From Bacteroidales bacterium (lineage in GTDB: Bacteria > Bacteroidota > Bacteroidia > Bacteroidales > F082), in contig JAFPWT010000006.1 of NCBI GenBank assembly GCA_017394865.1, forward strand, positions 1 to 64,000: a stretch of DNA of 64,000 nucleotides, given 5' to 3'. How positions within the stretch are numbered: position 1 is the stretch's first letter; every line of letters starts with the position of its first letter. Positions 58,740 through 64,000 of this stretch are shown here, one piece after another. Both the position numbers and the translations under genes were made by a program. The notes under the pieces were generated by a model. That model saw only the letters and a program-made list of their open reading frames with translations, did not search any database and was not told the origin of the DNA.

Positions 58740-60332
58740 ATGAAAAATAAAACATTAATATTAATTACGATAATTTTATTTTGTTTTAATATTAAAAATA
58801 TTAATGCACAGAATAATGCACAGATGAACGCCCAAAAGATGGGCACGGTGCTATACCTCATCGAAAATTACTATACCGACACGGTCAATCTTGACAAGGT
58901 CACGGAGAATGCCATCATCGCCGCCTTGAAGGAGCTCGACCCCCATTCCGCCTACATCTCAAGGAAAGACGTTGAGAAAGCCAATGAGCCGCTGGTAGGC
59001 AGTTTCGAGGGCATCGGCGTGACGTTCCAGCTCATCCGCGACACCATCACCGTCATCAGTCCTGTACCCGGTGGGCCATCGGACAAACTGGGCATCATGG
59101 CTGGTGACCAGTTCATCAAAATCGATGGCGAAGATGCCTTCGGAAAAAAGGTCGACAATGAGTATGTGCAGAAGCACCTGCGTGGCAAGAAAGGCACCAA
59201 GGTGACCGTCAGCGTGAAACGCGGCAAAAGCCCAGAATTGCTGGATTACGAGATCATCCGCGACAAGATCCCGTTGAACAGCATCAACGCCGCGTTCATG
59301 ATGGACAAGAAGGTGGGATATATCAAGCTGGACCGTTTCGCACAGGAGTCCACCAACGAATTCAAGAACGCTTTGGAAAAACTGCAAAGCCAAGGCATGA
59401 AGTCACTGATTCTTGACTTGAGAAGCAATACTGGAGGATATTTGAACACCGCCATCGAGTTGGTCGACCAGTTCTTGAAAGCCGACCAGCTGATCGTTTA
59501 CACCGAAGGCACCCACTCACCTCGTCAGGAGTGGAAAAGTAGCGACAAAGGCATGTATACCGAAGGTCGGCTGGTGGTGCTCATCGACGAAGGTTCCGCC
59601 TCGGCCAGCGAGATCCTTTCCGGAGCCATCCAAGACCATGACCGCGGCGTTATTATCGGGCGCCGTTCCTTCGGTAAGGGGCTGGTGCAAAGGCCTTTCA
59701 ACCTACCTGACGGCGCACAGGTCCGCCTCACCACCTCGCGCTATCACACCCCTTCGGGTCGCTGCATCCAACGTCCCTACGAAGGCGGTACCGAAGATTA
59801 TTACAAAGAGATGACCAAACGTCTGGAGCACGGCGAGTACTTCCATGCCGACAGCATCCACTTCCCTGACTCACTGCGTTACAAGACCGACAAAGGACGT
59901 ATCGTATACGGCGGTGGCGGCATCATGCCCGATATCTTCATGCCTATCGACACCAGCTACGACAGCAAGCTCTACACCAACCTCGTCAGAAAAAGCGTGT
60001 TCAACCGATACACCGTCGACTACGCCATGGAGTATCGCAACAAGCTCAAGGCAGAGTATCCGGATTTCAGCCAGTTCAACAAGAATTTCGAGATCAGCGA
60101 CAAAATGATGGAAGACTTCAAGGCCGTGGCCGCCAAGGAAAAGGTGGAATGGAACGAAGAGCAATACCAGCGCTCCGAGAAATACATCAAGCTTCAGATC
60201 AAGGCTTTGATCGCCAGAAATGTGTGGGAGATGCAGCAGTACTACGAGGTCACCCTGACCGAGGATCCCACCATCAAGAAAGCGCTCGAAGTCATTGGCA
60301 ACGAGAAGACCTATCGTACGCTCCTTAAATAA
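58740..60332 (+). CDS. S41 carboxyl-terminal processing protease
   Basis: A 530-residue exported serine protease (signal about 1-23, ends NINAQ). Helical N-terminal part, PDZ domain at about 85-180 (GVTFQLIRDTITVISPVPGG, GDQFIKIDGE), then the S41 core with the nucleophile region DEGSASASEI and the general-base Lys in SFGKGLVQRPF. C-terminal region is extended. ATG at 58740 precedes the signal peptide. A processing role in the periplasm, perhaps on exported proteins, is likely. Confidence 0.94.
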   Translation: MKNKTLILITIILFCFNIKNINAQNNAQMNAQKMGTVLYLIENYYTDTVNLDKVTENAIIAALKELDPHSAYISRKDVEKANEPLVGSFEGIGVTFQLIRDTITVISPVPGGPSDKLGIMAGDQFIKIDGEDAFGKKVDNEYVQKHLRGKKGTKVTVSVKRGKSPELLDYEIIRDKIPLNSINAAFMMDKKVGYIKLDRFAQESTNEFKNALEKLQSQGMKSLILDLRSNTGGYLNTAIELVDQFLKADQLIVYTEGTHSPRQEWKSSDKGMYTEGRLVVLIDEGSASASEILSGAIQDHDRGVIIGRRSFGKGLVQRPFNLPDGAQVRLTTSRYHTPSGRCIQRPYEGGTEDYYKEMTKRLEHGEYFHADSIHFPDSLRYKTDKGRIVYGGGGIMPDIFMPIDTSYDSKLYTNLVRKSVFNRYTVDYAMEYRNKLKAEYPDFSQFNKNFEISDKMMEDFKAVAAKEKVEWNEEQYQRSEKYIKLQIKALIARNVWEMQQYYEVTLTEDPTIKKALEVIGNEKTYRTLLK

Positions 60333-60352
60333 AAAATTTAAAAAAATATGTG

Positions 60353-60378
60353 TTTTTCCCATCCTGTTTTGGGAAAAA
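60353..60378 (+). terminator. Weak terminator-like hairpin after the S41 gene
   Basis: TTTTTCCCA pairs with TGGGAAAAA around an 8-base loop, with no strong T run after it. It sits just upstream of the gingipain promoter. Confidence 0.35.
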
Positions 60379-60382
60379 TATG

Positions 60383-60390
60383 TATTTTTG
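60383..60390 (+). promoter_or_regulatory. -7 box of the gingipain-like gene
   Basis: TATTTTTG with a start expected near 60395. The leader to the ATG at 60476 is about 80 bases and A-rich. The nearest TTG is too close (11 bp) to be a standard -33 element. Confidence 0.5.
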
Positions 60391-60475
60391 AAGCCGTTTT
60401 TGATCAAGAATTTTAACTATTCTATTGAAAATCAAGTAATTAACAATATTTAACAATCAACAAACAAAAGAAAAG

Positions 60476-63400
60476 ATGAAAAAAGCAAGTTTACTTTTCT
60501 CAGCATTCCTCCTGATCGGGATGCTGTTCAGCACCCAGATGATGGCTCAAGGCCGCATCGACTTGGGTCGCACAAACTCCACCAGCGAATGCGCTGACAT
60601 CACCCTCTCCGGCTTCACTGCCTCATTCTCTTACAGCAGCATTGAGAGTGAACCGGTCCTGACAGAAAGAGGCACCTTCTCAAGAATCATCATGGGCAAC
60701 TCAGTCCCTGGTGGTAACATCGGTGACCCTCAAGTGCCTGTCACCCGTGAACTCATTGCAGTTCCTTTCGGAGCCACCCCGGTGGTCAACGTCAAGAGCT
60801 ACACCGTCACCGAGTACAACCTCGCTGACTATGGCATCGAGCGTATCTATCCTCAACAGCCCTCTCAGAGCAAGAGCGAGAATGAAGTGAAATTTGCTTA
60901 CAACGAAGCCGCCTACGCCGCCAAGGGATTTGACGAGCAACGTCCCCTTGCTGAAGTCTTCGTGATGGGTACCATGCGTGGTATTCAGGTTGGCGCTCTT
61001 CAGCTCAACGCTTTGAGATACAATGCCGCCTCCAACAGCATCCGTGTTTACAACAACATCGAGTTGGAAGTGACCTTCGAAAACGCTGACCTCGAGCTCA
61101 CCGAACAGACTTTGGTGAATACTTACAGCCCCTATTTCAGAACGGCTTACTCCGCTCTATTCAACGAGCGCGCCATCCGTGACATCTACGACGAGCACCC
61201 AGATCTCTGGGCCACCCCAGTAAGGATCTTGGTCATCGCCAACCGTATGTTTGAAGACGCCATGGAGCCTTGGCTCACCTGGAAGACCGAAAAAGGCTTC
61301 GTCATGGATGTCAACTACACCGATGAAATCGGCACTTCCGCCTCCGCCATCAAGACCTTCATCACCAACAAGTACAACGAAGGCGTGGCCAACGGCGAGA
61401 CTCCTACCTTCCTCATCATCGTCGGTGACAAGAACCAAGTTCCCGGTGCACAAACCGGTTCAGCCACACAGTGCGTGACCGACCTATATTACTATGCAGT
61501 TGCCGGTGGTGCCAACGACTACTTCGCTGACATGTACCACAGCCGTTTCACCTGCGAGACCGTTGCCGAATTCGAAGTCGTCCGCGACAAGTCCTTGATG
61601 TATGAGCAATACACCATGCCGGATCCTTCCTACCTGGGCAACACCCTTCTCATCGCAGGTTGGGATGCCACATGGAACCCGAAAGATGGTAAACCCACCA
61701 TCCAGTACGCCATGAACTACTATTACAACGAAGCACACGGTTTCAACACTGTTTACAACTGGTTGGAGCAACCTTATACAGGCTGCTATGAGCCCATGAA
61801 CACAGGTGTCAACTTCGTGAACTACACTGCCCACGGCAGCAACACCAGCTGGGCCGACCCGAGCTTCACCAACAGCAACGTCAACTCACTGACCAACCAA
61901 GACAAGTACTTCTGGGCTATGGGTAACTGCTGCCAGGCTGCTGACTGGGGTATCTCAGGCAAGTGCTTGGGTGAGACCTTCATCATCACTCCTAACAAAG
62001 GTGCTTTCGCCTACATCGGCTCCTGCCCGAGTTCTTACTGGTATGAGGACTACTATTTCGCTGTTGGTGCCACCAACACCTTCTACGCTCCGCCTACCTA
62101 CGAAGAATCTTCAATGGGTTGCTATGACGCCCAATTCCAGGATGACTTCAACAGCATCTCAGCCGTTCCGTTCGTCGGCAACCTCGCTGTGGCTTACTCA
62201 CACGCCGGTGGTTACCAAGGTAGTGTTTCCGACCAGTACTACTGGGAGTCCTACCACGTCCTCGGCGATGGTTCCATCTGCCCGTATCACGTCAATCCTA
62301 TTGAGAACACCGTGAACCACCTTCCCACCCTGCCCATCGGCATGGACTTCTACACTGTGGAAGCCGACCCGGGTTCCTATGTTGGTATCTCCAAGGACGG
62401 TGTGCTCTACGGTGCCGGTGAAATCGGCGAAGACGGCACTGCCGACATCCCGATGACTCCTATCACCTCTGGCGGCACTGCCAAGATCGTGGTGACCCAC
62501 CCGCAACGTCAACCCTACATCGCCGAAGTCCCTGCCGCCGCCATGAACGGCGCCTACGTGGCCATCGACAACTACGCCATGAATGTGGAGCAAGCCAACT
62601 ATGGCGAGACCATCGACATGGACATTACCCTGAAGAACGTTGGCACCTTGGCCTCTGGCAGCCTCACCGCCACCCTCACCACCGAATGCGAATATGTTGA
62701 CCTTCTGGTTGCCGAAGGCACCCTTAACGCTCTGGATCCTGAACAGAACGGCACTATCGAAGGCTTCCAATTCAGTGTCGCCGAAGACGTGCCTGACAAG
62801 ACCAAGGCTCAGTTCCACGTTACCGTGACCGACGGTACCGATACTTGGGAAAGCAACATCAACATTGAACTTCACGCTCCCGTTCTCGTCGTCGAAAGCG
62901 TTGCCCAAGTCGACGGTCACACCAACAAATACCTCGCCTTCGCCTTCAAGAACACTGGTACTGCTCCGTTCTACGGCGGCACCCTAGTGATCAACAGCTG
63001 CTCACCCGACCTGGTCTTCGATCCTTCCACCATCACCATCGAGGATGCTGTTGAGGGCGGTCAAACCATTGAAATGACAGCCAGCTACACCGTGGCTGAA
63101 AGCGTTGCTCCCGCCTCTTCATTCGAGGTCAACTACAACTTCACCACTGGTCTCCTCGAGGTCGATGGCATCTTCGTTCTGACACACGATGTGCTCATCG
63201 AAGACTTCGAGAGTGGCAACTTTGGTGATGATTGGACCTTCAGCCCTGCAAATGCCTGGGCTATCGTCGATGGCGGAATGAAGGGAACCAAATGTGCCAA
63301 ACCAACCAACCAAGGCTTGGCCGGTTCAGATTATTCCATGACACTGACCGTGGATGTGATGGCTGACGGCGAAATGACCTTTATGTACAAAGTATCCTCA

Positions 63401-64000
63401 GAATACAACTACGACAAGCTCCATTTCTACATGGACAACCAAGAGAAACTCGTTGAGTCGGGCGCTGGACAATGGACACTGTTCACACAGCCTGTGACCG
63501 TGGGTCAGCACACCTTCAAATGGAGCTACACCAAGGACAACTCCGTGAACAGCAATGACGACTGCGCATATATCGACGACATCGTCTTCCCGATCGTCAA
63601 CAACTTCGCTTTCATCGCTCCTGCCACCGACCTCGTTGCCGAAGTTGAAGGTTCTGAAGTCACCCTCACCTGGACCGCATCAGAAGATGCCGACAACTAT
63701 GTTGTGAAACGTGACGGCGAGACCATCGCTACCGTTACTGAGACCTCCCACATTGACCAACTTGAGAAGGATGGCACCTACACCTATGCCGTGTATGCCA
63801 TGAATAGCAATGGCCAACTGTCAACTCCTATCACAGCGACTATCGTTGCCGAATTCGACGCCATTGGTGAAGGCCAAGAGGCTCGCCTCAGCGTCTACCC
63901 GAACCCCGCCAACAGCGTTCTGAACATCGTTTCAGCCGACAGCTTCGAGTATCGCCTCTACAACAGCACTGGTCAAGAAATGGTCAGCGGTGTTGCTCAG
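60476..64000 (+). CDS. Gingipain (C25) protease, Kgp-like, with T9SS domain; 3' end outside window
   Basis: An exported cysteine protease, 1175 residues in view and open at the right edge. Signal 1-25, then a propeptide to about 230. The catalytic domain (about 246-600) has the His453/Cys486 dyad in NYTAHGSN and GNCCQAADW, 33 residues apart as in Kgp. SSYWYEDYY provides Asp525, equivalent to Kgp Asp516. After Ig-like and CARDB-like parts come a cleaved-adhesin domain (about 905-1045), an FN3 domain (about 1050-1130) and the start of a type A T9SS domain (VYPNPANSVLNI at about 1136). The ATG at 60476 precedes the signal peptide. Role: surface or secreted Lys-specific proteolysis. Confidence 0.93.
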   Translation, partial: MKKASLLFSAFLLIGMLFSTQMMAQGRIDLGRTNSTSECADITLSGFTASFSYSSIESEPVLTERGTFSRIIMGNSVPGGNIGDPQVPVTRELIAVPFGATPVVNVKSYTVTEYNLADYGIERIYPQQPSQSKSENEVKFAYNEAAYAAKGFDEQRPLAEVFVMGTMRGIQVGALQLNALRYNAASNSIRVYNNIELEVTFENADLELTEQTLVNTYSPYFRTAYSALFNERAIRDIYDEHPDLWATPVRILVIANRMFEDAMEPWLTWKTEKGFVMDVNYTDEIGTSASAIKTFITNKYNEGVANGETPTFLIIVGDKNQVPGAQTGSATQCVTDLYYYAVAGGANDYFADMYHSRFTCETVAEFEVVRDKSLMYEQYTMPDPSYLGNTLLIAGWDATWNPKDGKPTIQYAMNYYYNEAHGFNTVYNWLEQPYTGCYEPMNTGVNFVNYTAHGSNTSWADPSFTNSNVNSLTNQDKYFWAMGNCCQAADWGISGKCLGETFIITPNKGAFAYIGSCPSSYWYEDYYFAVGATNTFYAPPTYEESSMGCYDAQFQDDFNSISAVPFVGNLAVAYSHAGGYQGSVSDQYYWESYHVLGDGSICPYHVNPIENTVNHLPTLPIGMDFYTVEADPGSYVGISKDGVLYGAGEIGEDGTADIPMTPITSGGTAKIVVTHPQRQPYIAEVPAAAMNGAYVAIDNYAMNVEQANYGETIDMDITLKNVGTLASGSLTATLTTECEYVDLLVAEGTLNALDPEQNGTIEGFQFSVAEDVPDKTKAQFHVTVTDGTDTWESNINIELHAPVLVVESVAQVDGHTNKYLAFAFKNTGTAPFYGGTLVINSCSPDLVFDPSTITIEDAVEGGQTIEMTASYTVAESVAPASSFEVNYNFTTGLLEVDGIFVLTHDVLIEDFESGNFGDDWTFSPANAWAIVDGGMKGTKCAKPTNQGLAGSDYSMTLTVDVMADGEMTFMYKVSSEYNYDKLHFYMDNQEKLVESGAGQWTLFTQPVTVGQHTFKWSYTKDNSVNSNDDCAYIDDIVFPIVNNFAFIAPATDLVAEVEGSEVTLTWTASEDADNYVVKRDGETIATVTETSHIDQLEKDGTYTYAVYAMNSNGQLSTPITATIVAEFDAIGEGQEARLSVYPNPANSVLNIVSADSFEYRLYNSTGQEMVSGVAQ

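Overview
The window reads as chromosome of an uncultured, gut- or rumen-type member of the Bacteroidales (Bacteroidota). The evidence is: promoters of the Bacteroidota type (TTG, about 18-23 bp, then TAnnTTTG) in front of most transcription units; few Shine-Dalgarno sequences; cargo proteins with type IX secretion (T9SS) C-terminal domains, including a Lys-gingipain-like protease; two FISUMP-type lipoproteins; and a TPR protein/outer-membrane barrel pair. There is no prophage, transposase, CRISPR array or obvious recent island. Nearly everything is housekeeping or envelope biology.

Layout. 1-5.9 kb: what looks like the promoter and leader of an rRNA operon running off the left edge, then (minus strand) mscL, prfC, a CapA-like phosphatase, tRNA-Asp and comEC. 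5.9-9.2 kb (minus): kdsC-maf-surE-small membrane protein-lpxB, which holds lipid A/Kdo steps. 9.3-13.1 kb (plus): rsfS-ftsH-LUD protein, then a 455-bp gap with a large folded RNA candidate, then a small HTH protein. 13.1-19.9 kb (minus): guaB followed by a periplasmic foldase set (a two-domain parvulin, a foldase-like lipoprotein, surA) and moxR. 19.9-29.4 kb (minus): gyrB-alpha-2-macroglobulin-pbpC. 29.5-34.7 kb (minus): RNase P RNA, a 1002-aa TPR protein and an outer-membrane barrel. 34.7-39.7 kb: two convergent T9SS cargo genes, an S8 protease and an adhesin-like protein. 39.7-44.4 kb: prmC, then (plus) an EamA transporter-yigZ pair and dnaA-rsmI-like. 44.4-46.6 kb (minus): queF-queC-queD-queE. 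46.6-49.4 kb (minus): a DUF4878-like lipoprotein, a POT peptide transporter and a HAD phosphatase. 49.5-55.2 kb: valS, two FISUMP paralogues around a 65-aa unknown gene, a small secreted unknown and a SlyD-like isomerase. 55.2-64 kb: a VWA membrane protein (minus), then (plus) a glycosyltransferase-tsaC-S41 protease operon and a Kgp-like gingipain cut by the right edge.

How it fits together. The proteins point to an asaccharolytic or proteolytic side of metabolism: secreted S8 and C25 proteases, an S41 processing protease and a POT di/tripeptide importer. The envelope section covers lipid A, Kdo, LPS-core glycosyltransfer, PBP1C, macroglobulin and SurA. Many genes overlap by ATGA (capA/prfC, parvulin/lipoprotein, macroglobulin/pbpC, TPR/barrel, EamA/yigZ, queF/queC), so translational coupling is common.

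The most interesting signals are: the folded RNA with two mutually exclusive pairings before the HTH gene; two divergent promoters that place transcription starts on the start codons of prmC and the EamA transporter; the Kgp-like protease keeping the residues for Lys specificity; an unnamed module repeated in the adhesin-like protein; and the 65-aa unknown gene between FISUMP paralogues whose promoters were duplicated with them.
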